The position numbers and the translations under genes were made by a program. This document shows, in pieces, positions 45,716 through 53,623 of a DNA stretch of 64,000 nucleotides (its first letter is position 1; each line of letters starts with the position of its first letter). This stretch comes from Nocardia vinacea. GTDB lineage: Bacteria > Actinomycetota > Actinomycetes > Mycobacteriales > Mycobacteriaceae. Location of the stretch: positions 9,796,001-9,860,000 of the forward strand of contig NZ_CP109149.1 in assembly GCF_035920345.1 (NCBI RefSeq), given 5' to 3'. The notes beneath the pieces are model-generated. The model was not told the origin of the DNA. It searched no databases and worked only from the letters and a program-made list of their open reading frames with translations.

Positions 45716-46900
45716 ATGAAACGACTGGTGGTCTGCTGCGACGGCACCTGGAAGGCCGAATCCAGCAGCACGGTATCCAATATCATCAAGATCGCGCAGA
45801 CGATCCGGTACGAGGCGCCGGGACCGTCAGGGGAGTCGATCCCGCAGTGGGTCAGCTACGTATCCGGCCCGGGCGCACGCGGCTTCCTGGCAGATCGCCT
45901 GATGGGTGGTGCGTTCGGACTCGGACTCGAGGCGAATCTGTCCTCGGCGTACTGGCATCTGGCACTGAACTGGCAGCCGGGGGACGAGATCTACATCTTC
46001 GGTTTCAGCCGCGGTGCGTTCACCGCCCGTAGCCTGGCCGGTCTGATCGGCCGGATCGGAATCATGACCCCCGATGCGATGATCGAGGGAAAGTATCCGG
46101 ACGCCTTGCGGATTCACCATCAGCCCGCGCCGCAGCGGACCCCGGAGAATCCGGATCCGAAGGAGCCGCAGGAGTGGATCGACTTCCGCAAGGAGAACTG
46201 CTGGGATGCTCCGGCCAAGATCGACTTCATCGGGGTCTTCGATACCGTCGGCGCACTGGGCGTGCCCGGACTGACGTCGCTGCGGCACCGGTTCCACGAT
46301 GTGAGGCTCGGGCGCAATGTCTACTGCGCGCGCCAGGCACTGGCACTCGATGAGCGGCGCCGCAATTTCGAACCGTGCCTCTGGGAGGTGCCGATCGAAC
46401 CGGATGTGAAGTACTCCCACGACTACGACCGGGTGAAGCAGGTCTGGTTCGAGGGCGTGCACAGCGATATCGGCGGCGGCTACCAGGAATGCGGACTCTC
46501 CGATATCACGCTGCGCTGGATGGTCGAGCAGGCCGAGGCGGTCGGACTCGTCTTCGATCGCGACCGGCTGGAGGGGCTGTCCCAGCGGTGCGCGGCCGCG
46601 GGTGCGAAGCATATGGAATTGCATCGCTCGCTCAGCATCGGATACCGAATCCTCAATGTGCTGCGCGCCATTCGTCAGCCGAGGAACCCGCGGTTCTACT
46701 GGGATTCCTGGCGCCGGCTGTACACCGACGGTGACCGCGGCGTGCGCCTGGCTTCCACCGTGCACGACGCCACGGACTACCGACCCGCGAATCTGCGGCG
46801 CTGGCTGAAGGACAACGACGGGATGGTGCCCGAGACGCTGATCGAGAAGACCGGCACGGTAACGGCCATCACCCCGGAGGAGCCCTCAGCGCACGAGTAG
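45716..46900 (+). CDS. DUF2235 alpha/beta-hydrolase (Tle1-like phospholipase family)
   Basis: A 394-aa protein with the DUF2235 layout: MKRLVVCCDGTWK at the N-terminus and nucleophile elbow YIFGFSRGAFTARSLAGLIG (Ser98). DFIGVFDTVGALGVPG carries the catalytic Asp, and VWFEGVHSDIGGGY probably carries the catalytic His. The same domain forms type VI secretion phospholipase effectors (Tle1), but no secretion system or immunity gene is present, so a housekeeping lipase/esterase role is likelier. GGAGG precedes the ATG. The 3' end overlaps convergent treY by 15 bp. Confidence 0.88.
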   Translation: MKRLVVCCDGTWKAESSSTVSNIIKIAQTIRYEAPGPSGESIPQWVSYVSGPGARGFLADRLMGGAFGLGLEANLSSAYWHLALNWQPGDEIYIFGFSRGAFTARSLAGLIGRIGIMTPDAMIEGKYPDALRIHHQPAPQRTPENPDPKEPQEWIDFRKENCWDAPAKIDFIGVFDTVGALGVPGLTSLRHRFHDVRLGRNVYCARQALALDERRRNFEPCLWEVPIEPDVKYSHDYDRVKQVWFEGVHSDIGGGYQECGLSDITLRWMVEQAEAVGLVFDRDRLEGLSQRCAAAGAKHMELHRSLSIGYRILNVLRAIRQPRNPRFYWDSWRRLYTDGDRGVRLASTVHDATDYRPANLRRWLKDNDGMVPETLIEKTGTVTAITPEEPSAHE

Positions 46901-49339
46901 CGCCACCGGCAGCCGGGCGAACAGCTTTTCCAATCGGGCCCGGCCCTGGAAGGTGTGGCCGGTCAGCCGGTCGGTCCAGTTACCCTGCGGCAGCTCCAAA
47001 GTGGTATCGGCCCACCCGGTTTCGGCCAGACCGAGGCTGTGCCGGGTGGCGGCCACGATCACCTCGGGCGTCTCACCAGCCCGGCCGCGCGCGTAGGCGA
47101 CCAGCCTGCTCTCCTGCTCGCCGGTGGCGAACAGCGGCAGGTAGGTGCCGCCGACGAAACAGTCCGGACGTTCGCGGCGCAACCACAGCGCATAGGCGAC
47201 GATCCACATCTTGGCCGCGCCGGTGGTATCCAAAGCCGGTGTACCGGTGAGTGATTGCAGCAGTCCGGCACGGGCCGCGAAATCCACCGGGCGGCGATTG
47301 TCCGGGTCGACGAGCGTGTCTTCCCACAGCTCGCAGCCCTGATAGATATCGGGAATTCCGGGCCCGCACAGCTGCAGCAGCTTCTGTGACAGCGAATCCG
47401 ACCAGGCGTGCGGGGCGAGTTCGTGCACCAGATCACCGATTTCGGAGCCAACCGGCCCGTCGATCACCGCGTCCAGCCAGCCGTGCACCTTCTTCTCGAA
47501 TTCGACATCCGGTTCCTCCCAGGAGGTATGGACACCGGCTTCGCGAATCGCCTTCTCCGCGAACAGATGCAGTCGCTCGCGCAGTCCGGCCACGGACGAG
47601 GCCGGACGGCCGTCGGCGGGCCAGACGCCGAACATGTTCTGCAGCAGGAACAATGTCGTCGCACCGTCGGGACCGGGGGTGATCTCCTGCCAGGATTCGA
47701 CGGCACGCGCCCAGGTCTCCGCGGCCTGGGACAGCACCCCGATCCGAGCCCGCACATCCTCGCCGCGCTTGGTGTCGTGCGTCGACAGTGTGGTCATGGT
47801 CGCGGGCCAGCGTTGCGCGCGTTCGCTATTGGACAGGTGGAATTCGTTGAGCGAGTGGCCGAATCGGGCCGGATTGCCGCCTACCTCCTGCAGCGATACC
47901 AGTCGCGCCGCCTGATAGAACATGGTGTCCTCGACGGCCTTCGCGGTGATAGCACCACAGACCTGGCTGAATCGAACGGCCGCCTCGCCGTCGGACGCCA
48001 GCGCCGCCACCAGCACGCTCAGCGGCACCGTCAGTTCGCTATTGCGCTTCTCCACCTCGGCGACCACCGCGCCGGTCATACCCGCCAGCGGCGCGTAATC
48101 CACCCGGTAGACCGGCATGAAGGCCAGCACCTCGATGGTGGCATTGGTCAATGCCATGGTGTCGAAGCTTTCGGCATGCGCGTCGCGCTTGATCGCGGCG
48201 ACCAGGCGCCGGATCTCCGGGGCCAGGATGTTCTCCGCCACCGCGCGTTTGATGCGGTGTTCGGTTTCCCCGACCCAGGCGCGGTCGCTGCCGTGCCCGG
48301 CGAGTTTGCGCGACAGTTCGGTCAGCGCCTGTTCGCCGTCGGGGTCGATCAGTACGCCGCCGTAGTCGGACAGGGCGTCGTAGCCGGTGGTGCCGTCGAC
48401 CGGCAGCGTCGCGTCCAGTGGTTCGCGGTTGGCGAGGATCTTTTCCACGAGTAGTAGCCGGTGCGGGCCGATGAGCCGACGCAGCTTCGTCAGATACGCG
48501 GTGGGATAGGACAATCCGTCCGGATGGTCGACCCGTACGCCGTCGATCAGATCGTGTTCGCACCATGCGGCCAGCTCGCGGTGGGTGATCTCGAAGACCT
48601 CGGGATCCTCCTGGCGCACCGCGGCCAGGCTGCCGACCGCGAAGAACCGGCGGTAGGTGCACAGCCCGGCCTTCCAGCTGACCAGCCGGTAGTGCTGTTT
48701 GTCGTGGATGCGCAGGGCGTTGTCACCGTCGGTACCCGCCGCGATGGGGAAGCGCAGATCGTGCAGTGCCAGCATCGGTTCCGAACCGGACCGGTCCACC
48801 GTCAGTGCGGCCGGATCGTTTTCGCTCTGCAGCACCGGCAGCGCCAGCCGACCGCCCGCGCCATTGCCCGCACTCCAGTCGATATCGAAGAAATGCGCGA
48901 ACTGTGATTCGCGGCCGTTGCGCAGCACATCCCACCACCACGGGTTCTGCCGGGGATCGGCCACGCCGACGTGGTTGGGCACCAGATCGACGATCAAACC
49001 CATACCGCGGCTGCGCACTTCGTCCGCGAGTGCCTTGAGTCCGGCCGGGCCGCCGAGGGCCGCCGAAACCGTGGTGGGATCGGTGACGTCGTAACCATGC
49101 GTCGAACCGATCGTCGCGGTGAGGATCGGCGACAGGTACAGATGCGAAATACCCAGCTGTTGTAAGTATTCCGCGATCGCGCGGGCATCGATGAAGGTCA
49201 ACGCGTCGGGCCGCAGTTGGAGTCGGTAGGTGCTGCGGACCGTCGTCTGCCGGGCCGGGGTGCGGCCGCGGGAGATGGGATCGGTGTGGTGGGTCTGCAT
49301 ATCGGACTCTGGCGTCTCGATCTTCGGCGTCTCGGGCAT
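46886..49339 (-). CDS. treY: Malto-oligosyltrehalose synthase
   Basis: Converts the reducing-end alpha-1,4 linkage of maltodextrins to alpha,alpha-1,1, making maltooligosyl-trehalose for TreZ. GH13 enzyme of about 817 aa. Segments STYRLQLRPDALTFIDARAI, DLVPNHVGVADP, DGVRVDHPDGL (nucleophile), VEKILANREPL (acid/base) and STHDTKRGEDVRAR are in order. ATG 49339 lies 11 bp after the treX stop; ATG 49300 (MQTHHTDPIS) is an alternative that removes 13 poorly conserved residues. Co-transcribed with treX. Confidence 0.94.
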   Translation of the reverse strand: MPETPKIETPESDMQTHHTDPISRGRTPARQTTVRSTYRLQLRPDALTFIDARAIAEYLQQLGISHLYLSPILTATIGSTHGYDVTDPTTVSAALGGPAGLKALADEVRSRGMGLIVDLVPNHVGVADPRQNPWWWDVLRNGRESQFAHFFDIDWSAGNGAGGRLALPVLQSENDPAALTVDRSGSEPMLALHDLRFPIAAGTDGDNALRIHDKQHYRLVSWKAGLCTYRRFFAVGSLAAVRQEDPEVFEITHRELAAWCEHDLIDGVRVDHPDGLSYPTAYLTKLRRLIGPHRLLLVEKILANREPLDATLPVDGTTGYDALSDYGGVLIDPDGEQALTELSRKLAGHGSDRAWVGETEHRIKRAVAENILAPEIRRLVAAIKRDAHAESFDTMALTNATIEVLAFMPVYRVDYAPLAGMTGAVVAEVEKRNSELTVPLSVLVAALASDGEAAVRFSQVCGAITAKAVEDTMFYQAARLVSLQEVGGNPARFGHSLNEFHLSNSERAQRWPATMTTLSTHDTKRGEDVRARIGVLSQAAETWARAVESWQEITPGPDGATTLFLLQNMFGVWPADGRPASSVAGLRERLHLFAEKAIREAGVHTSWEEPDVEFEKKVHGWLDAVIDGPVGSEIGDLVHELAPHAWSDSLSQKLLQLCGPGIPDIYQGCELWEDTLVDPDNRRPVDFAARAGLLQSLTGTPALDTTGAAKMWIVAYALWLRRERPDCFVGGTYLPLFATGEQESRLVAYARGRAGETPEVIVAATRHSLGLAETGWADTTLELPQGNWTDRLTGHTFQGRARLEKLFARLPVALLVR

Positions 49340-49350
49340 CGGCGTTTCGG

Positions 49351-51471
49351 TTATGCGGGGCAGTGGAGGACGAGCAGACAACGGGCGGGGACGGCGACGG
49401 TGCTCGCCGCCGGATAGGTGGCGTCGGCGCGGCCGTCGGGCACCGAACAATCCAGTGCGACAGCCCATTCGGCGCCGTAATCCGGATCGGGCAGGACGAA
49501 GTCGAGTCCGCTGTCGTGGGCGTTGAAGCACAACAGGAACGAATCGTCGGTGATGCGCTCGCCACGCGGTCCGGGTTCGTTGATGCCGAGGCCGTTGAGA
49601 TAGACCGTCAGCGACTTGCCGAAACCGCTGTCCCAGTCGGCGGGTGTCATCTCCTCGCCCGCCGGGGTGAGCCAGGCGATATCGCGGGCGTGCTCTTTCG
49701 AGCGGATCGGCCGGCCCGCCAGGAAGCGGCGGCGTCGGAATATCGGATGCGCCGTGCGCAGTGCGATCACCCGCTTGGTGAATTCGAACAGGTCCGAATT
49801 CGTCTGCATCAGCGACCAATCCATCCAGGCCAGCGGTGAATCCTGGCAGTAGACATTGTTGTTGCCCTGCTGTGTGCGGCCCATCTCGTCGCCGTGGGCG
49901 AGCATCGGGGTGCCCTGACTGAGCACCAGCGTGGCCAGCAGATTGCGACTCTGCCTGGCGCGCAATGCGAGTATCTCCGGATCGTCGGTGGGGCCCTCCA
50001 TCCCGCAGTTCCACGAGCGGTTGTAGCTCTCGCCGTCGCGATTGCCCTCGCCGTTGGCCGCGTTGTGTTTCTCGTTGTAGGACACCAGATCCCGCAGCGT
50101 GAAGCCGTCGTGTGCGGTGATGAAGTTGATGCTTGCGCTCGGCCTGCGCCCGGTGGCCTCGTACAGATCCGAGGATCCAGTGAGCCGGGAGGCGAATTCG
50201 CCGAGCGTGGCGGGTTCACCGCGCCAGTAGTCGCGGACGGTGTCGCGGTACTTGCCGTTCCATTCGGTCCACTGGCCGGGGAAATTACCGACCTGGTAGC
50301 CGCCCTCGCCGACATCCCAGGGCTCCGCGATGAGCTTCACCTGGCTGACCACCGGATCCTGTTGCACCAGATCGAAGAAGGTCGAGAGCCGGTCGACATC
50401 GTGCAGTTCCCGGGCCAGCGTGGCGGCGAGATCGAAGCGGAACCCGTCGACGTGCATATCCAGGATCCAGTAGCGCAGCGAGTCCATGATCAGCTGCAGC
50501 GTATGTGGGTGGCGCACGTTCAGGCTGTTACCGGTGCCGGTGTAGTCCATGTAGTGCGACGGGTCCTCGTCGACCAGCCGATAGTAGGCCGCATTGTCGA
50601 TCCCGCGGAAGGCCAGGGTCGGCCCGAGGTGATTGCCCTCGCCGGTGTGGTTGTAGACGACATCGAGGATCACCTCGATGCCCTCGGCATGCAGTGCGCG
50701 CACCATGGCCTTGAATTCGGTGACCGCCGCACCGCCGCGTGGGCTGGCCGCGTATTCGTTGTGCGGGGCGAGGTAGCCGAAGCTGTTGTAGCCCCAGTAG
50801 TTTCGCAGACCCTGATCCAAAAGGACGCGGTCGTGCAGGAATTGGTGCACCGGCATCAGCTCGATCGCGGTGATGCCGAGTTCCTTCAGATGTTCCACGA
50901 TCGCCGGATGTGCGATACCGGCGTAGGTCCCGCGCAATTCCTCAGGAATGTCGGGATGCGTCATCGTCATGCCCTTGACGTGCGCCTCGTAGATGACTGT
51001 CTCGTGGTAGGGCCGATTCGGTGGACGGTCGGCGCCCCAGTCGAAGAACGGGTTGATCACCACGCCGGTCATGGTGTGCCCCAGCGAATCCTGGCCGTAG
51101 GTGTAGAGCGAGGAGTCGTTGTCGAATTCGCCGTCGAACGCCTTGCCGTAGGGATCGAGCAGCAATTTGCTTGGATCGCAGCGCAATCCGTGCTCGGGAT
51201 CGTAGGGACCGTGCACCCGGAAGCCGTAGCGCTGGCCCGGTCCGATGGTCGGGAGATAGGCGTGCCAGACATAGGTGTCGACCTCTTCCAGCGGCACTCT
51301 GGTTTCGGTGCCGTCCCTGGCGATAAGGCACAGTTCGACTGCGTGGGCAACCTCGGAGAACACCGAGAAATTGGTGCCTGCGCCGTCATAGGTCGCGCCC
51401 AGTGGGTAGGCGGTGCCGGGCCAGACACCGAGGGGTGTCACCTCACCGGGCGCTGCGTCGGGCTGAGCCAT
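49351..51471 (-). CDS. treX: Glycogen debranching enzyme TreX
   Basis: Isoamylase-type GH13 enzyme of 706 aa that hydrolyses alpha-1,6 branches of glycogen, providing linear maltodextrins to TreY. N-terminal CBM48-like domain (PLGATYDGAGTNFSVFSEVA), then catalytic motifs DVVYNHTGEGNHLGPTL, DGFRFDLAATLARE (nucleophile Asp), LIAEPWDVGEGGY (acid/base Glu) and FITAHDGFTLRDLVSYNEKHN. ATG 51471 is preceded at 7 nt by TAGTGT, predicting a leaderless treX-treY message. Same order as M. tuberculosis treX-treY, but treZ is elsewhere. Confidence 0.95.
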   Translation of the reverse strand: MAQPDAAPGEVTPLGVWPGTAYPLGATYDGAGTNFSVFSEVAHAVELCLIARDGTETRVPLEEVDTYVWHAYLPTIGPGQRYGFRVHGPYDPEHGLRCDPSKLLLDPYGKAFDGEFDNDSSLYTYGQDSLGHTMTGVVINPFFDWGADRPPNRPYHETVIYEAHVKGMTMTHPDIPEELRGTYAGIAHPAIVEHLKELGITAIELMPVHQFLHDRVLLDQGLRNYWGYNSFGYLAPHNEYAASPRGGAAVTEFKAMVRALHAEGIEVILDVVYNHTGEGNHLGPTLAFRGIDNAAYYRLVDEDPSHYMDYTGTGNSLNVRHPHTLQLIMDSLRYWILDMHVDGFRFDLAATLARELHDVDRLSTFFDLVQQDPVVSQVKLIAEPWDVGEGGYQVGNFPGQWTEWNGKYRDTVRDYWRGEPATLGEFASRLTGSSDLYEATGRRPSASINFITAHDGFTLRDLVSYNEKHNAANGEGNRDGESYNRSWNCGMEGPTDDPEILALRARQSRNLLATLVLSQGTPMLAHGDEMGRTQQGNNNVYCQDSPLAWMDWSLMQTNSDLFEFTKRVIALRTAHPIFRRRRFLAGRPIRSKEHARDIAWLTPAGEEMTPADWDSGFGKSLTVYLNGLGINEPGPRGERITDDSFLLCFNAHDSGLDFVLPDPDYGAEWAVALDCSVPDGRADATYPAASTVAVPARCLLVLHCPA

Positions 51472-51478
51472 GTCAACG

Positions 51479-51484
51479 ACACTA
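51479..51484 (-). promoter_or_regulatory. -10 hexamer TAGTGT, leaderless type, for treX
   Basis: On the minus strand TAGTGT ends 7 nt before the treX ATG. No Shine-Dalgarno lies between. Confidence 0.5.
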
Positions 51485-51530
51485 GCGCCAGCTGGATCGC
51501 CATCCGTGCGGGTGGTTGCGGCCGGGCGAG

Positions 51531-52076
51531 TCAGTCCTGGTCGGGGCCTGTTTCGAGCCAGCGCCGCCGGTAGCCGATTCGGGTGGCCAACCGGGCGAGT
51601 CCGCCGAATACCGCATGCTGCAGCCAGACCGGGATGCCCGCGAGATAGCCGTCCTGGTAATCCCACAGCAATGCCAGCGCCAACGGGTCGCGCGGCATCC
51701 GGGTGCGGACGGTGGTCTTGTGCGCGGCGTCGAGGTTGTGCCACAGCTGGAACATCTCCCAGTGCCGCAGCGGCGGGCGGATCTCGTGATCGAAGACGGT
51801 ATCGGGCGCCTCGCTCCAGAACTCGTGTACCGCGCGCGGTGGCGCGGTGAGCGAATCACCCGGATGCACAACGGTTTCCGTGCCATCGATCTTGAAGCGG
51901 AGCCGACCGCGACGCAGGGTCCACGATTCGCTGAGCACCGGATGCCAATGGCGGCCCGCCTGCCGGTCCGCTTCCGGCAGTTGATGTTCCAGCCGCAGGT
52001 AGGGGCCGCGCTCGTCCTCGCCGTGTTCGACGAGGGTGATGCGGTGGCCGTTGCGGAAGGTGAGTGTGTCTCCCAT
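51531..52076 (-). CDS. Cupin-domain protein divergent from MarR
   Basis: A 181-aa protein whose N-terminal 95 residues form a cupin: RHWHPVLSESWTLRRGRLRFKIDGTETVVHPGDSLTAPPRAVHEFW in spaced segments, with His residues in HWHP and VHEF able to bind metal. The C-terminal half is helical, with an amphipathic or membrane-peripheral segment (GIPVWLQHAVFGGLARLATRIG). Catalytic function unknown; a small-molecule dioxygenase or sensor is possible. ATG 52076 is preceded by TGGAG. The operator between it and the MarR gene suggests repression by that MarR. Confidence 0.82.
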   Translation of the reverse strand: MGDTLTFRNGHRITLVEHGEDERGPYLRLEHQLPEADRQAGRHWHPVLSESWTLRRGRLRFKIDGTETVVHPGDSLTAPPRAVHEFWSEAPDTVFDHEIRPPLRHWEMFQLWHNLDAAHKTTVRTRMPRDPLALALLWDYQDGYLAGIPVWLQHAVFGGLARLATRIGYRRRWLETGPDQD

Positions 52077-52088
52077 ATCTCCAGATAT

Positions 52089-52101
52089 AAAGGTAACCTT
52101 T
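52089..52101. promoter_or_regulatory. MarR operator between cupin and marR
   Basis: AAAGGT-A-ACCTTT, a perfect 13-bp palindrome in the 30-bp gap between the two start codons. The marR -10 (TAACCT, 52094-52099, ending 7 nt before GTG 52107) lies inside it, so binding should block transcription of marR and probably of the cupin gene. Confidence 0.7.
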
Positions 52102-52106
52102 GTAAT

Positions 52107-52544
52107 GTGTCAACGGTTGAACCTCACACCACGCTGTTGAAGCTGCTCGGTCAGGCGACGCATGCCTTCGAACGCGAGCTGAATCGGGAATTGCGGGCGG
52201 CGCTGCGCGACGATCTGCGCCCGGCGCATTACGCGGTGTTCCGCTATCTGGCGCCGGAGGGGTCGCGTATCAGTGCGTTGGCCGAGGAGGCGGGCATGAC
52301 ACAGCAGTCGATGGGGGAGTTGGTGACGCATATGGAGCGGTGCGGGTATGTGGAAAGGAAGATCGACCCGGATGATCGGCGGGCACGGCTCGTAGTGCTG
52401 ACTGCCGAGGGACATGCGGCGCTCGGCGTGGCGGCGGAGCGGATCAGGCGGATCGAGCGGAAGCTGGTGGCGACTCTGAGCGAGCGAGGGTTGGCTGAGC
52501 TGCGGCAATCGCTGAGCCGCGTACCCGAGGCGCTGATCGACTGA
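52107..52544 (+). CDS. MarR-family regulator
   Basis: A 145-aa winged-helix regulator: LRPAHYAVFRYLAPEGSRISALAEEAGMTQQSMGELVTHMERCGYVERKIDPDDRRARLVVLT covers the HTH and wing in family order. Flanking helices form the dimer domain. The GTG start at 52107 is set by the promoter spacing and by an N-terminus of normal length. Divergent from the cupin gene across a 30-bp region with a palindromic operator. Its 3' end is 3 bp from that of the MarR-GNAT gene. Ligand unknown. Confidence 0.9.
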   Translation: MSTVEPHTTLLKLLGQATHAFERELNRELRAALRDDLRPAHYAVFRYLAPEGSRISALAEEAGMTQQSMGELVTHMERCGYVERKIDPDDRRARLVVLTAEGHAALGVAAERIRRIERKLVATLSERGLAELRQSLSRVPEALID

Positions 52545-52547
52545 GTT

Positions 52548-53471
52548 TCACCGCAGCGTCAGTCGCCAGGTCTGGCCGACCAGATCGTGGCCGAAGCTGT
52601 GGTGCGGATTCGATTCCACGAGTTCGAAACCCGCGCGCTGATAGATACGCCGCGCGGAGGTGAGGATGTCGTTGGTCCACAGCACCATGTCGCGGTAGCC
52701 GACCTCGGTGGCCCATCGCACGCAGCGATCGACCAGTGCGGAGCCGACGCCGAGGCCGCGCGCGGTCGGCTCGACCAGCAGTAGCCGCAGTCGGGCCGTG
52801 GTCTCGTTCTCCGTGACACAGAAAACGCAGCCCACCGGCTCGCCGTCGTATTCGGCGATCCAGGCGTGTTCGCGATGCTCGTCGTGGTCGTCCAGATAGT
52901 CCGCGACAATGCGGGCGACGAGTGCCTCGTAGCTGGTATCCCACCCGTATTCGGCGGAATAGAGCGCGGCATTGCGCTGGATGACCCAGCCGTAGTCGCC
53001 GGGTTTCGGCGCGCGGAGCGCCAATTCGCCGAGGCCCGGTCCGTCGAGAATGCGCTGGATGGTGCGCATGGAGGTGATCAGTCGCGCGCGCTCGGCCGGT
53101 TTGTGCGCATTGAGGAGGTAACCGACTTCGGCGCTCGAGCGCTGATTGAGCACGGCGAAGATCTCCCTGCCGCGGTCGGTCAGCCGAACCTCTTGGCGTC
53201 GCCCATCGCTTTCGGAGCGATTGCGCTGGACCAGTCCGTCCTTTTCGAAGCGGGCCAGGATGCGGCTCAGATAGCCGGGGTCCAGGTCGAGCGTGCGGCG
53301 CAGCGTGACGACCTCGCTTGCGCCGGAGTTGGCCAGTTCGAACATGATTCGCGCTTCGGTGAGTGAATATTCGCTGTCCAGCAGGCCCTCGCTCAGCACC
53401 CCGATGACCCGGGTGTAGCGGCGGTTGAATTCGCGCACGGCGTCGATATCGGCGGCGGCAACGGTGGTCAC
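52548..53471 (-). CDS. MarR-GNAT fusion: regulator with acetyltransferase domain
   Basis: A 307-aa fusion. Residues 1-150 are a MarR winged helix (YSLTEARIMFELA, LDPGYLSRILARFEKDGLVQRNRSESDGRRQEVRLT). Residues about 160-307 are a GNAT acetyltransferase with an acetyl-CoA loop in RLRLLLVEPTARGLGVGSALVDRCVRWA and the IYQRAGFELVE C-terminal motif. This architecture is known in other bacteria, but its substrates are mostly unknown. GTG 53471 follows GGGAG; a TTG at 53483 would start inside the operator. A perfect 23-bp palindrome 10 bp upstream suggests autoregulation. Confidence 0.9.
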   Translation of the reverse strand: MTTVAAADIDAVREFNRRYTRVIGVLSEGLLDSEYSLTEARIMFELANSGASEVVTLRRTLDLDPGYLSRILARFEKDGLVQRNRSESDGRRQEVRLTDRGREIFAVLNQRSSAEVGYLLNAHKPAERARLITSMRTIQRILDGPGLGELALRAPKPGDYGWVIQRNAALYSAEYGWDTSYEALVARIVADYLDDHDEHREHAWIAEYDGEPVGCVFCVTENETTARLRLLLVEPTARGLGVGSALVDRCVRWATEVGYRDMVLWTNDILTSARRIYQRAGFELVESNPHHSFGHDLVGQTWRLTLR

Positions 53472-53481
53472 GGCGGCTCCC

Positions 53482-53504
53482 AATCTTTGACTGAGTCAAA
53501 GATT
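53482..53504. promoter_or_regulatory. Perfect 23-bp palindrome upstream of the MarR-GNAT gene
   Basis: AATCTTTGACT-G-AGTCAAAGATT, immediately before the MarR-GNAT gene and about 120 bp before bioA. The symmetry and length are typical for a winged-helix dimer, so autoregulation is the simplest reading. It differs from the AAAGGT-A-ACCTTT site of the neighbouring MarR gene. Confidence 0.75.
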
Positions 53505-53571
53505 ACGTCGGAACGGTCGTGTCGGTGTGGAATTCGACCGGGGGATCGTGCGCGCGCAGCTCGAGTGGTAA

Positions 53572-53588
53572 CTTGAACACCGTTCAAG
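53572..53588. promoter_or_regulatory. Biotin-regulon operator (BioQ-like) upstream of bioA
   Basis: CTTGAAC-ACC-GTTCAAG, a perfect inverted repeat with a 3-bp spacer, 36 bp upstream of the bioA start and overlapping a TAACTT -10 candidate (53569-53574). The TGAAC-N3-GTTCA core is the BioQ-type motif reported for actinobacterial biotin genes. The same site, reversed, precedes bioF. No bioQ gene is in the window. Confidence 0.8.
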
Positions 53589-53623
53589 CCCCGCCTGGGC
53601 TGTCACGCGACCCGAGGAATCCT

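Noticed and set aside
45716..46900. DUF2235 protein as a type VI secretion effector
   Set aside because: No VgrG, PAAR, immunity or secretion genes are nearby, and actinomycetes lack a classical T6SS. The domain alone does not support it.
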